From Streptomyces californicus (GTDB lineage Bacteria > Actinomycetota > Actinomycetes > Streptomycetales > Streptomycetaceae), in the NCBI RefSeq assembly GCF_000717645.1, contig NZ_JNZZ01000019.1, forward strand, positions 1-64,000: a DNA stretch of 64,000 nt. The letters are read 5' to 3'. Below, one piece after another: positions 9,471-18,797 of this stretch; positions within the stretch are counted from its first letter, which is position 1, and each line of letters opens with the position of its first letter. Both the position numbers and the translations under genes were made by a program. Below the pieces are notes generated by a model that saw only the letters and a list, made by a program, of their open reading frames with translations, was not told the origin of the DNA and ran no database searches.

Positions 9471-11048
9471 ATGCTCTGTACGCGGTTGACCAACGCGCGC
9501 TTCCTCACGATGGATCCGCGCCACCCCGTCGCCCATGACCTGGGCATCTGGCGCGGGCGGATCGTCGGGGTGGACGAGGCCGTGACCTCCCTGCCCGCCC
9601 GCCGCGTCGTCGACCTGGGCGGCGCCACCGTGCTGCCCGGCTTCATCGACAGCCATGTCCACCTGGCGTGGGCCGGGTTGAAGGCCGGGACGCCGAGCGT
9701 CGCCCCGTGCGAGCGGATCGAGGACATTCTCGCGGTCGTGGACGCGGCGGCCCGGCGCCCCGCCCCGGCGGGCGCGTGGGTGGAGGTCGCCGGGTACGAC
9801 CAGCGGGCCCTGGGCCGCCATCTGACCGCCGCCGAACTCGACCGGGTCAGCCACGGCCGCAAGGTCTTCCTGATGCACGACTCCGGCCACGCCTGCGTCG
9901 TCAACACCGCCGTGCTGGAGCTGCTGCCGGACGGCACACCGCACGAGGACGGATTCCTCGCCGAGAGCGCCATGACCGCCGCCCGCCGGCTGCGGCTGCC
10001 CTACTCCCAGGAGGAGCTGGCCGACGCGATCGAGAAAGCCGCCCGCGCCTGCCTCGACGAGGGCGTCACGGCCTGCGCGGAGGCGGGCATCGGCGGCGGA
10101 CTCCTCGGCCACAGCCCCGTCGAACTGGGCGCCTACCAACTGCTCCGGGACCGCGGCCGGCTGCCCCTGCGCGTCCAGCTCATGGCCTCGGGCGACACCC
10201 TGCGCCCCCGCGCCGCCCACCCCGACGACGGGTTCCCCCGCGCCCTCGACCTCGGCCTGCGTACCGGCTTCGGCGACGACTGGCTGTCGCTCGGCGCGCT
10301 CAAGATCTACACCGACGGCGGGATGATGGCGCGCACGGCCGCGCTCACCTCCCCGTACGAGGGCACGGCCGGCGACACCGGTCGCTTCCAGGACGAGCCG
10401 GAACGCATCGCCGCCCTCATCGTGGACGGCCATCTCGCCGGCTGGCAGCTCGCCGTCCACGCCATCGGCGACCGCGCCGCCGATCTCGCCCTGGACGCCC
10501 TGGAGCGGGCGCAGCGGCTGCGCCTCCGCCCGGACGCCCGTCACCGCGTCGAGCACGCCGGGCTGGTCCGCCCCGACCAACTGCCCCGGTTCGCCGCGCT
10601 CGGCGTCAGCGCGGTGGTGCAGCCCAACTTCCTGCGCTGCTTCGGCGACGACTACGCGACGGTGATGGGGGAGGGGCGGGCGGACTGGCTGTACCGGGGC
10701 CGGGGCTTCCTGGACCACGGCGTCGAACTCGTCGGCAGCTCGGACCGCCCGGTCACGGACGGCTCACCGCTGCGGGCGATCCAGTTCATGGTCGAACGCC
10801 TCTCCCTCTCGGGCCGGTCCATCGGCCCCGACGAGGCCGTCACCGTCGACGAGGCGCTGCGGGCCTACACGGTCGCCGGCGCACGCGCCTGCCGCTGGGA
10901 GGACGCCGCCGGCGCCCTCGCGGCGGGAAAGCGCGCCGACCTGGTCGTGCTGGGCGACGACCCGCACCGCGTGGACCCGTCGCGCATCGGGGACATCCAG
11001 GTCCTCGCGACGTACGTGGACGGCCGGGACGCACGCGCCGGTAGGTGA
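9471..11048 (+). CDS. YtcJ-like metal-dependent amidohydrolase
   Basis: 525 residues, full length for the YtcJ/Amidohydro_3 family. Metal ligands visible: His62 and His64 in FIDSHVHLAW, a later HAIGDRA, RVEHAG and the Asp in GSSDRPV; a Lys in LGALKIYTDGG fits the carboxylated-Lys region. The flanking small beta domain is formed by both termini (TRLTNARFLTMD and ADLVVLGDDP). It is cytosolic with no signal peptide. A GGAGGGAC site precedes the ATG. The substrate is probably an amide, formamide or cyclic imide; I cannot assign it. It is divergent from the iron-boxed formyltransferase operon. Confidence 0.85.
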   Translation: MLCTRLTNARFLTMDPRHPVAHDLGIWRGRIVGVDEAVTSLPARRVVDLGGATVLPGFIDSHVHLAWAGLKAGTPSVAPCERIEDILAVVDAAARRPAPAGAWVEVAGYDQRALGRHLTAAELDRVSHGRKVFLMHDSGHACVVNTAVLELLPDGTPHEDGFLAESAMTAARRLRLPYSQEELADAIEKAARACLDEGVTACAEAGIGGGLLGHSPVELGAYQLLRDRGRLPLRVQLMASGDTLRPRAAHPDDGFPRALDLGLRTGFGDDWLSLGALKIYTDGGMMARTAALTSPYEGTAGDTGRFQDEPERIAALIVDGHLAGWQLAVHAIGDRAADLALDALERAQRLRLRPDARHRVEHAGLVRPDQLPRFAALGVSAVVQPNFLRCFGDDYATVMGEGRADWLYRGRGFLDHGVELVGSSDRPVTDGSPLRAIQFMVERLSLSGRSIGPDEAVTVDEALRAYTVAGARACRWEDAAGALAAGKRADLVVLGDDPHRVDPSRIGDIQVLATYVDGRDARAGR

Positions 11049-11065
11049 CCGCTACGCTCGGCGCC

Positions 11066-11428
11066 ATGTGCGGAACGAGTACGGAGAGCGGGCGGGGCGA
11101 CGAGCCGGACGCGCCCTGGGTGGCCGTCGTGTCGTACGAGAACGCGCCGGGCTGCCCGAGGCCCCCGGAAGCCCTCCGCGCCTGACTGCGGGACCGGGGG
11201 ATCGACTGGAGGCCCTTCGGCGCGGACCGCGTCCGTATCGACCTCGCCTGCGGTGTCGATACGGAAGGGCGCCGGCGCGGCTGGTACACCGTCCGGGTCG
11301 CGGCCGGGTCCCTGTGCGCCCTCGGCCTGCACCCGGACCAGCCGACCGCCCGGGTCACCGGTCCCTCTCCGCCGCGCTGGTGGCATGCCGCTGCCGAGCG
11401 CGACGCCGGGCGCGGACCTTGGGGCTGA
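11066..11428 (+). pseudogene. Small hypothetical gene interrupted by an in-frame TGA
   Basis: From ATG 11066 the frame encodes 39 residues and then meets TGA at 11183-11185. The same frame continues for 80 more residues with typical Streptomyces codon use (GIDWRPFGADRVRIDLACGV onward) to a stop at 11426-11428. A CGA-to-TGA change would restore an Arg in ALRA-R-LRDRG. Both halves read as a single small soluble domain with paired aromatics (PPRWW) near the end. Family not recognised. A nonsense pseudogene is the simplest reading; a sequencing error is possible. Confidence 0.5.
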
Positions 11429-11707
11429 CCGGGCTGCCGCGCCTCCAACACAGCTCGAACCGGAGTGTGTTGACGGACCTTCATCGTGAGTGAGTCGTTG
11501 GCCGCGCGGGTGGACGGCAGAACAATACCTGTCCGTTTTCGTGTTATTTGGGGTGAATGCCGACATCGGCCCGTAGGTTGGTTAGGGCCGCCACCCGAGT
11601 GGCGTCCTGTGCCCCCACCCACCACCGGCAGGGGAACGGGCGAACGCGCCGTTCACCGGCCGCCCCGCCTCCGCGCCGCAGGTCATGAACGAGGAAAGGC
11701 AGGGCAG

Positions 11708-12922
11708 GTGAACGTGCTGGGGATCATCGCCTCCGGTGTGGCCGCACTGTTGATCACGGTCGCACTCGCCAGGATCGCCCGCCGCGCGGCGCTCCGCCCC
11801 CACACTCCGGCGGCCTCCGCCGGGCGCGCCGCACGCGCCGGGCTGCTGCGCAGAACCGGTGGCACGGCCGCCGTGCTCGGTGTCACCGCGGCGGCCGGCG
11901 GCGCCCTGTGGCTCGGCGCGGCGGACGACGCGCCCTCTTCCGCCGCGGGGCTGCTCGCCGGATCCGGGACCGTGGCCGCCCTCGGCCTCGTCCACGACCT
12001 GAAGCCGCTGCGCGCCGTCCTGCGCCTCGCCGTCCAGACGGCCGCCGCCGTCCTCGTCGTCTGCTTCGCCGGACTGCCGCCCGTCGCGGCCGTCCTGACC
12101 GTGCTCTGGACCGTCCTCGTCACCAACGCCTTCGCCCTGCTCGACCACGCCGACGGGCTGCTCACCGTCGTCGGCGTCGTCACCGCCGCCGGGCTCCTCG
12201 CGTGCGCCGCGGTCGACGGCGGCTCGGCCCTCGCGCTGCTGCCGGCGGCCCTGGTGGCGGGCCTCGGCGGCTTCCTGCTCCACACCTGGCACCCCGCCCG
12301 CCTCCGGCTCGGCGCGTGCGGGGCGCAGTTCACCGGATTCGTGCTGGCCGCCTCCGGGGCGCTGATCCAGGCCGCCGCCCCGTCCGGCCGCGCCGCGTGG
12401 GCCGCGCTCCCCGCCCTGGCGACGGTGGCCCTCGCCGACACCGCCCTCGTCGTGGTCTCCCGCCGCCGCGCCGGACGCTCCCCGCTGCGCGGCGGCAACG
12501 ACCACGTCGGGCACCGGCTGCGGCGGCTCCGGGTCACGGTCCCGGGCACCGCGGTCCTCCTGGCACTGTGGGCCGGGGTGCCCGTGGCCGCCGGGACGCT
12601 GGTGCACGCCGGGCTGCTGCACCCCGCCTTCCTCCTGGTCCCGCTGGCCGGGACGGTCGCGGCCGTCCTCGCCCTGCTGCGGGTCCCCGGGTACCCGCCG
12701 CCCCGCCCGGCGCCGCCCCGTACGACCGCCTCCCGCACCCACGTCCGGCGGCCGGGCGCCTCGGCCCCCGCGGCCCCGGCCCCGGCGGTCAGGCCCGCCG
12801 AAGCCCCCGCGAAGGGCGCCTCCGTCGGCACCGCCAGGACCGCTTCCGGCCGCCCCACCGTCCCGCCCCCGCCCACCGGCAGCCCCTCCGAGACCGCCGC
12901 GGTGGCGGCCGACCGGAGCTGA
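11708..12922 (+). CDS. MraY/WecA-like phospho-sugar transferase (GT4 membrane enzyme)
   Basis: 404 residues with about ten hydrophobic segments. Two family signatures are seen: NAFALLDHADGLLTVVG (the N..D..DGL motif that binds Mg and the polyprenyl phosphate) and GGNDHVGHRLRRL (a variant of the HxHHRL loop). Enzymes of this family move a sugar-1-phosphate from UDP-sugar to undecaprenyl phosphate at the inner membrane face. The C-terminal 65 residues are a Pro/Ala-rich tail. The start is GTG 11708 after AGGAAAGG. It converges with a GT2 gene, so a surface-polysaccharide role is plausible but inferred; it is not mraY itself. Confidence 0.75.
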   Translation: MNVLGIIASGVAALLITVALARIARRAALRPHTPAASAGRAARAGLLRRTGGTAAVLGVTAAAGGALWLGAADDAPSSAAGLLAGSGTVAALGLVHDLKPLRAVLRLAVQTAAAVLVVCFAGLPPVAAVLTVLWTVLVTNAFALLDHADGLLTVVGVVTAAGLLACAAVDGGSALALLPAALVAGLGGFLLHTWHPARLRLGACGAQFTGFVLAASGALIQAAAPSGRAAWAALPALATVALADTALVVVSRRRAGRSPLRGGNDHVGHRLRRLRVTVPGTAVLLALWAGVPVAAGTLVHAGLLHPAFLLVPLAGTVAAVLALLRVPGYPPPRPAPPRTTASRTHVRRPGASAPAAPAPAVRPAEAPAKGASVGTARTASGRPTVPPPPTGSPSETAAVAADRS

Positions 12923-12939
12923 AACCCTCCGGCCCGTCC

Positions 12940-13827
12940 TCAGCCCCGCAGCCGGCCGAGGCCCGCGCGGGCGAGGACGCGCGCGTACGGCGAGACCATC
13001 AGGTACGGCGCCCAGGGCCAGGTGTGCCGCAGGCAGTACGCCCACCACTGGCGGGGCGGCAGTTCCCCTACGGAGGTCACCCGGCGCAGCGCCTCCCGGA
13101 CGCCGATCCCCGGCTCCTGGGAGTCGGGAGCGCTTGGGGCGTCCACGCACGCGCCGACATGGCCCGGGGCGACCAGCGCGCTCACCCCGGCCCGGTGCGC
13201 GCGTCTGCCGTGGTCGTAGTCGCCCATCCGGTGGCGGAAGACCTTGTCGGGGTCCCCGACCAGGTCGTACACCGCCCGGGACACCAGCACCACCCGCCCG
13301 TCGTACGTGTCGCAGGGCTCCGCGCGGTGCCCGGCGGGTTCGACCAGGGTCAGGGCCCGGCCCCGGCGACCGGAGTACACCGTGCCCCCGTACGCGTTGC
13401 GCACCGCGCCCACGACGACCGTGTGCGGCCCGCCCGCCCGCGCCGTGCACAGCAGGTTCGCCAGGGCTCGAGGGAACAGTACGACCCGGTCGTCGAGCCA
13501 CAGCTGATGCGTCCACGCGTGGCTCGGGCCGCCCGGCGCCGCTCCGGCCGCGCCGCCGCCCCCGCCTCCGCTGCGGCTGTTGCGGCTCGCGATGCGCAGC
13601 GCCTGGGCGCGGGCGACGTCCGCGCCCACCGACATGACCTCCACCGCCGGATGCCGCAGCCGGACCGCCTCCGGCGTACCGTCGGTGCTGCCGGTGTCCA
13701 CGAGATGCACGCCCAGCGTCGTCCCGGCCGGGAGCCCGCGCTGCTCCTCCAGGGCCCGCAGCGCGGACAGCGTCCGCGCACGCCGGTCGTGACTCGTCAT
13801 CAGCACGGCGAGGTGGACGGGGTGCAC
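12940..13827 (-). CDS. Family 2 glycosyltransferase-like protein
   Basis: 295 residues. The N-terminus AVLMTSHDRRARTLSALRAL and HLVDTGSTDGTPEAV are GT-A nucleotide-sugar binding elements, and QLWLDDRV carries the DD/DxD-like metal site. A Gly/Ser-rich insertion (residues about 85-105) splits the domain. The C-terminus is Trp/Tyr-rich (RQWWAYCLRHTWPWAPY), perhaps membrane-apposed. The start is GTG 13827 with GAGGAG upstream. It is divergent from the PLC-like gene by only 70 bp. Sugar donor and acceptor are unknown. Confidence 0.75.
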   Translation of the reverse strand: MHPVHLAVLMTSHDRRARTLSALRALEEQRGLPAGTTLGVHLVDTGSTDGTPEAVRLRHPAVEVMSVGADVARAQALRIASRNSRSGGGGGGAAGAAPGGPSHAWTHQLWLDDRVVLFPRALANLLCTARAGGPHTVVVGAVRNAYGGTVYSGRRGRALTLVEPAGHRAEPCDTYDGRVVLVSRAVYDLVGDPDKVFRHRMGDYDHGRRAHRAGVSALVAPGHVGACVDAPSAPDSQEPGIGVREALRRVTSVGELPPRQWWAYCLRHTWPWAPYLMVSPYARVLARAGLGRLRG

Positions 13828-13897
13828 GGCGGGCTCCTCAGCTGCTCATGTCTCCTCATTCATGCATAGAATCTGATATTCCGCATAGGCTGGGTGG

Positions 13898-16117
13898 GTG
13901 AGCGCCGAACCGACCGCCTACCCGCTCGGGCCCCTGCCGAGTCCCGAACCCCGGCCCGGGTCCGGCCGACTCCTGCCGGTGCTCGCCTTCGTTCTCACCG
14001 TCCTGTGCGTCACGACGGTCGCCCTCACCTCGACCGTCCGGTCCACGGCCGCCTCGCCCGGCTTCTACCAGGCGGTGCTGGACGAGGAGTCGGCCTACGA
14101 CCGCCTCTACGGCGAGGTGCTCGTCGACCCCGAGATCGCGCCCGTCACCCGCGACCTGCTCGCTCACCTGCCCGTGCCCGAGGCCCTGGTGACGTCGAAC
14201 ATCAAGGTCGTCCTGCCGCCGCCCACGGTCCGGGCCCTGACCGAGCAGCAGATCGAAGCGGTGACCGGCTATCTGCGCGGTGACCGCGACGAACTCCGGC
14301 TGACCGTGGACCTTGACCCGGTCCTCAAGAACCTCGCGGAGCTCGCACGCGTCTACTTCGGCGACCTGGTGGCCGGAATCCAGGGCCGCGACCAGCCGGA
14401 CTTCGAACGCTTCACCGCCGACCTCGCGGCGGCGCTCGACGACCTCAGGAACGGCCGCGCCCCCGCGCTGCCCAGGCTGCCGCTCACCGAGGACCAGGCC
14501 GACCGCGCCGCCGACGTCCTCCTCGGGGCGGTCCCGGAGCGGCAGCGGACGGCGCTGCGCCCGGAGATCGAGGCGGCGCTGAGGGAAGGCGACGTGGCCA
14601 CGGGACTGGCCGCCACCGCCGCGGCCGTGCTCTCCGACGGCTCGCGGAGCGCCGCCGCCGACCTGCGCACCACCCTCCAGGACGGTACGTGGGACCTCAC
14701 TGACACCCTGGGCATGACGGGCGACGACCTCGACGCCCTGGAACGCGCCCGCGACGCCCTCCGGTTCCTGACCCTGCTCCAGATCTCGGCCCTCGCCCTC
14801 GCACTGGCCGGACTCGCGACGCTCTGGTTCACCGGCCCCGCCGCCCCGGCCCGCCGGCTGATGCGCCTGGGCCAGGCGCTCGCCTGCGCGGGCGGCCTGA
14901 CCGCGGCGGCCGTTCTCCTGGCCCGGCTGATCACCGGCGGCCGGCTCTTCACCACCCCCTCCACCTGGGCCCCGAGCGTCACCGCCCTCGTGGACGACCT
15001 CCAGCGCAACGCCCTGGACCAGGCCGCGGCCACCGGCCTCGGCGCGGCCCTCACCGCGCTCGCCGGCGGGGCGCTCCTGACCGCGGCGGGCTGGGCCCTG
15101 CTCGTACGGCCGGACCGCCTGCGCGTCCCGACCCCGACCGCGCTGCGGACGACGGCGGCGGGCGTGGCCTGCGCCGCGCTGGCCGGCGTTTTGGTCGTGC
15201 CCCCCGTCTTCGGCCCGTCGGCGCCCCGCCCGTGCCTGGGCGGCAGCCGCCTGTGCGACCTGCGCTACGACGAGGCCGCCTACCTCACGTCGCACAACGC
15301 CATGTCCACCACCGCCGACCGGTTCATCGGCCCCCTCCAGGACCCCGACATCACCACCCAGCTCAACACGGGCGTCCGGGCCCTCCAGCTCGACACCTAC
15401 CGCTGGGAGAGGCCGCAGGACATCGCCGCCCGCCTCGACTCACCCGAGTTCACCCCCGAGCAGCGCCGGTTGATCTCCGGCGCCGTGGACAAGGCCAACC
15501 CGCCGCGCCCAGGGCTGTGGCTCTGCCACGGGGTGTGCCGGGCCGGGGCCGTCGAGCTGGTGCCGGCCCTGAAGGGCATCGGGGACTGGCTGCGCGACCA
15601 CCCCACCGAGATCGTGACGCTCATCGTCCAGGACGACATCGGCCCCGAGGAGACCGAGGAGGCGTTCCACGCCGCCGGACTCGACGACCTGCTGCACACC
15701 CCGGACCCGGACCCGGACGAGCCGTGGCCGACGCTGGGGGAGATGATCGACAGCGGACGCCGACTGGTGGTGTTCGCGGAGAAGGCCGACGGCCCCGCCC
15801 CCTGGTACCGCAACTTCTACCGGTACGGCATGGAGACCCCGTTCGCCTTCCGCAGCCCGTCCGAGATGACCTGCGCGCCCCACCGGGGCGGCACCGGCAA
15901 GCGGCTCTTCCTGCTCAACCACTTCATCACGAACGCGGGCGGCAGCCGACTGGACGCCGGCCGCGTCAACGCCCGGGACTGGGTCCTGGAGCGGGCCCGG
16001 GCCTGCGAGGCGCAACGCGGCAGTCCGGTCAACTTCATCGCCGTCGACTACACGACGATCGGCGACGCCGCCGGCGCGGTCGACGAACTCAACTCCCGCC
16101 GTGCTGAGGAGGACTGA
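13898..16117 (+). CDS. Membrane protein with extracellular PI-PLC X-like domain
   Basis: 739 residues. One N-terminal membrane segment (about 26-46), a soluble helical region to about 285, then four hydrophobic segments between about 288 and 430, then a C-terminal domain (about 445-739). That domain has the two catalytic-histidine signatures of the PLC X domain: YLTSHNAMS (about residue 464) and LWLCHGVC (about 544), with GVRALQLDTYRW and TLIVQDDI between and after. The mature catalytic part should face outside. Family enzymes cleave phosphatidylinositol or related phosphodiesters; the fusion to a membrane region suggests action on the cell's own envelope or nearby lipids. The GTG start has a weak ribosome site. 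Confidence 0.78.
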   Translation: MSAEPTAYPLGPLPSPEPRPGSGRLLPVLAFVLTVLCVTTVALTSTVRSTAASPGFYQAVLDEESAYDRLYGEVLVDPEIAPVTRDLLAHLPVPEALVTSNIKVVLPPPTVRALTEQQIEAVTGYLRGDRDELRLTVDLDPVLKNLAELARVYFGDLVAGIQGRDQPDFERFTADLAAALDDLRNGRAPALPRLPLTEDQADRAADVLLGAVPERQRTALRPEIEAALREGDVATGLAATAAAVLSDGSRSAAADLRTTLQDGTWDLTDTLGMTGDDLDALERARDALRFLTLLQISALALALAGLATLWFTGPAAPARRLMRLGQALACAGGLTAAAVLLARLITGGRLFTTPSTWAPSVTALVDDLQRNALDQAAATGLGAALTALAGGALLTAAGWALLVRPDRLRVPTPTALRTTAAGVACAALAGVLVVPPVFGPSAPRPCLGGSRLCDLRYDEAAYLTSHNAMSTTADRFIGPLQDPDITTQLNTGVRALQLDTYRWERPQDIAARLDSPEFTPEQRRLISGAVDKANPPRPGLWLCHGVCRAGAVELVPALKGIGDWLRDHPTEIVTLIVQDDIGPEETEEAFHAAGLDDLLHTPDPDPDEPWPTLGEMIDSGRRLVVFAEKADGPAPWYRNFYRYGMETPFAFRSPSEMTCAPHRGGTGKRLFLLNHFITNAGGSRLDAGRVNARDWVLERARACEAQRGSPVNFIAVDYTTIGDAAGAVDELNSRRAEED

Positions 16118-16263
16118 CGGCGCGGAGCCGGCCCCGGGGCCCGACCCGCCCGCGCGTGGAAACCCCGGGGAGCGCGCGAGGAGGGCGTGAGAGGCTACGT
16201 GCGAGCGGCTCCCACCGTGCGGACGGAGCCGGACCACCGCCGACAGATCGGGATGAAGCACTC

Positions 16264-17274
16264 ATGATGCCTCCGAGCGAGCCCGCCCCGCACGGCACAC
16301 CCGCGCCCGAACGCGCCCCGGCCACCGGCCGGGCGCCTGTTCCCGCCCCCGGCAACGCGGGCCGCCGGGAGGGCGCCGGCCGGCTGCTGGCAGTGAGCGA
16401 CGTGCACGCGGCCATGGCCGACAACCGGGGGATCGTGGAGTCCCTGCGCCCCACCTCCGACGCGGACTGGCTGATCGTCGCGGGCGATGTCGCCGAGCGG
16501 CCCGAGGACATCCGGTGGGTGCTCGAACTCTTCGCGAAGCGCTTCGCCCACGTGATCTGGACGCCCGGCAACCACGAACTGTGGACCCTGCCGAAGGACC
16601 CGGTGCAACTGCGCGGCCAGGCCCGCTACGACCATCTCGTCCAGCTGTGCCGGGAGTTGGGCGTCACCACCCCGGAGGACCCCTTCCCGCTCTGGCCGGG
16701 CCCGGACGGACCGGTGGCGATCGCCCCCCTCTTCCTCCTGTACGACTACACGTTCCGCGCTCCCGGAACGCACACGAAGGAGCAGTCGCTCGCCGTCGCG
16801 CACGAGGCGGGCATCGTCTGCAACGACGAGTACCTCCTGCACTCGGACCCCTACCCGACCCGGGACGACTGGTGCCGCGCCCGCGTCGCCGCCACCGAGC
16901 GCAGACTCGCTGAGCACGACCCCGCGATCCCCCTCGTCCTCGCCGGGCACTGGCCCCTCGTGCGGGAACCCACCGCCGTGATGTGGCACCCGGAGTTCGC
17001 GCAGTGGTGCGGCACCGAGCTGACCGCCGACTGGCACCGCCGCTTCAACGTCACCGCCGTCGTCTACGGCCACCTCCACATCCCCCGGACGACCTGGTAC
17101 GACGGGGTCCGCTTCGAGGAGGTCTCCATCGGCTACCCCAGGGAGTGGCGGGAGCGCGGACACCCGCGCGGCCTGCTGCGGCAGATCCTCCCCTACGAGG
17201 GCGGGCCCGCCCCGTCGTCACCCGCCGGAGCCGAACCGTCGGCCGACCGCCGCGCTTCCGGAGGCACCTCATGA
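16264..17274 (+). CDS. Calcineurin-like metallophosphoesterase
   Basis: 336 residues. All metal-site blocks are present: SDVHAAM (Asp46, His48), AGDVAE, PGNHEL, AGHWPLV and YGHLHIPR. The first 35 residues are disordered. The start could be either ATG of the ATGATG pair; upstream extension lacks family similarity. The stop overlaps the PPTase start (ATGA). This metallophosphoesterase/PPTase pairing is common in Streptomyces, but its substrate is not known to me. It is cytosolic. Confidence 0.85.
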   Translation: MMPPSEPAPHGTPAPERAPATGRAPVPAPGNAGRREGAGRLLAVSDVHAAMADNRGIVESLRPTSDADWLIVAGDVAERPEDIRWVLELFAKRFAHVIWTPGNHELWTLPKDPVQLRGQARYDHLVQLCRELGVTTPEDPFPLWPGPDGPVAIAPLFLLYDYTFRAPGTHTKEQSLAVAHEAGIVCNDEYLLHSDPYPTRDDWCRARVAATERRLAEHDPAIPLVLAGHWPLVREPTAVMWHPEFAQWCGTELTADWHRRFNVTAVVYGHLHIPRTTWYDGVRFEEVSIGYPREWRERGHPRGLLRQILPYEGGPAPSSPAGAEPSADRRASGGTS

Positions 17275-17981
17275 TCGAGCGGCTGTTTCCCGACGACGTC
17301 TCCTGCGCCGCCACCCGCGAGGAGACCGTCCCGGACGGGACGCTCTTCCCGGAGGAGGAAGCGCTGATGGCCAGAAGCGTGGCCAAGCGCAGGAACGATT
17401 TCGCCACGGCCCGCGCCTGCGCCCGGCGCGCCATGGCCGGACTCGGTCTGCCCCCGGTGGCCGTCCTCCACGGCCACCGGGGGAAACCGCTGTGGCCCGA
17501 GGGGATCGTCGGCAGCCTCACTCACTGCCACGGCTACCGGGCGGCCGCGCTGGCCCGCGAGCAGGACGTGCTGTCGCTGGGCATCGACGCCGAACCGCAC
17601 GCCCCGCTGCCCGAGGGCGTAAGGGAGTTGGTGACGCTGCCCGCCGAGCGGGAGCGGATCGGCCCCCAGGCCGAGGAGGGCTCGGGAGCCCTCCACTGGG
17701 ACCGGGTCCTGTTCTCCGCGAAGGAGAGCGTCTTCAAGACCTGGTATCCGGTCACCGGCGTCGAACTGGACTTCGTCGAAGCCGATCTGACGATGCACCA
17801 GGAGAGCGACCCTGGGGGTGGGGGGAACCCTGGCGCGGCCTGTGGAACCTTCACGGCCAGGCTGCTCCTCACCGACCCGGCACTCCCCACCACGCTGCGC
17901 GGGCACTGGCGGATCGAGGACGGCGTCATCGCCACCGCCGTACTGGTGCGCCCCAACTGGCGTGAAGAAGGCGGTGCCTGA
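17271..17981 (+). CDS. Sfp/EntD-type 4'-phosphopantetheinyl transferase
   Basis: 236 residues, the Sfp-class length. The Mg/CoA site is seen as LGIDAEP (about residue 103) and WDRVLFSAKESVFKTWYP (about 143-160). It moves phosphopantetheine from CoA to carrier proteins of PKS/NRPS systems. It is translationally coupled to the metallophosphoesterase. A short Gly-rich stretch DPGGGGNPGAA near residue 182 is encoded by a G-run (17811-17833), which looks like a small insertion relative to the family. The cluster at 24-39 kb has no carrier proteins, so this gene serves pathways elsewhere. Confidence 0.88.
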   Translation: MIERLFPDDVSCAATREETVPDGTLFPEEEALMARSVAKRRNDFATARACARRAMAGLGLPPVAVLHGHRGKPLWPEGIVGSLTHCHGYRAAALAREQDVLSLGIDAEPHAPLPEGVRELVTLPAERERIGPQAEEGSGALHWDRVLFSAKESVFKTWYPVTGVELDFVEADLTMHQESDPGGGGNPGAACGTFTARLLLTDPALPTTLRGHWRIEDGVIATAVLVRPNWREEGGA

Positions 17982-17985
17982 CGTC

Positions 17986-18576
17986 TCACCAGGTATCGCC
18001 GGCAGGCGGGCCGGCCGGTGGGCGTCCGAGGGCCACGTTCCACCGGCCGGACCGGCCGCTGAGTTCGGTCAGCGTCAGCGGGCCGACGTCCAGCCGCCAG
18101 AACGCCTGTGCCGGCAGCCCTAGCCCGTGTACGACCGCCGCCCGGACGACGGCCGCCTCGGCCACCGCCAGCACGGTCCCATCCGGCCCGTCGAGAGCGT
18201 CCAGCCATCCTCCGATCCGCCCGATCAGCGCGTGCAGCGATTCGCCGCCGTGCGGGGCCGCCGACGGATCGCCCAGCCAGGCGGCCACCGCCGCGGGCTC
18301 GGCGGCGGCGACCTCGTCCAGCCCGCGCCCGGCCCAGCGCGCCATGTCCCAGCCGCTCAGAGCCGGTTCCGTCCGGGCCGGGAGGCCGAGCGCCGCGGCG
18401 GTCTCACGGCACCGCTCGGACGGGCCGCTGAGGGCGAGTCCGGTCTCCGGCACCAGCCCGGCCGCCGCCCGCGCCCGCTCACGGCCCGAGCGGTCCAACG
18501 GTGCGTCCCCCTCGAAACGGGCCTCCCGCAGCGCCGCGTTCATCGCCGGTGAGACCAACATCACCCGTACTGTCAT
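17986..18576 (-). CDS. Histidine-phosphatase-fold protein lacking the RHG motif
   Basis: 196 residues. The fold is recognisable from LALSGPSERCRETAAALG, PHGGESLHALIGRIGGWL and the C-terminal TVLAVAEAAVVRAAVVHGLG, but the catalytic RHG triad at the N-terminus is replaced by SPAMN and the second active His region is AEAA. It is therefore probably inactive as a phosphatase, or reacts differently. It is divergent from the B12-controlled cbtBA genes. The same fold includes alpha-ribazole phosphatase (CobC) in cobalamin synthesis, so a cobalamin-linked role is possible but unproven. Confidence 0.7.
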   Translation of the reverse strand: MTVRVMLVSPAMNAALREARFEGDAPLDRSGRERARAAAGLVPETGLALSGPSERCRETAAALGLPARTEPALSGWDMARWAGRGLDEVAAAEPAAVAAWLGDPSAAPHGGESLHALIGRIGGWLDALDGPDGTVLAVAEAAVVRAAVVHGLGLPAQAFWRLDVGPLTLTELSGRSGRWNVALGRPPAGPPAGDTW

Positions 18577-18702
18577 GTCCCTGCTCTCACTCTCTCCTCA
18601 GAGGCCCCACCGCCCGGTCGCCCCAAGGGATTCGGGCTCCGGGGCTCCGCAGATTGGACCATGGCGGGGCCTGCGTACAGGCGGTATGGTCACGTCGACC
18701 TT

Positions 18703-18797
18703 GACGAGGGCGAGACGGAAGTCCGGTGGGAATCCGGCACGGTCGCGCCACTGTGAACCCGCATCCACGCGGGGAAGTCAGACCCGCCGCCCTCGTC
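18703..18797 (+). promoter_or_regulatory. Cobalamin riboswitch upstream of cbtBA
   Basis: The conserved core is present: GTCCGGTGGGAATCCGG, then CGCCACTGTGA, then AAGTCAGAC (the B12-box region). A closing helix pairs 18703-18712 with 18788-18797 exactly. It lies 45 bp before the cbtB start and would switch off cobalt-transporter expression when adenosylcobalamin is abundant. Upstream bases from about 18655 may add further helices. Confidence 0.9.

Noticed and set aside
11183..11185. TGA read as selenocysteine
   Set aside because: No selenocysteine insertion element or selenoprotein homology is visible, and both halves contain no redox motif at the site; a nonsense mutation is simpler.
17271..17981. 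PPTase as a sign of a nearby PKS/NRPS cluster
   Set aside because: No carrier protein, ketosynthase or condensation domain occurs in the window; the gene is paired with a housekeeping-type metallophosphoesterase.
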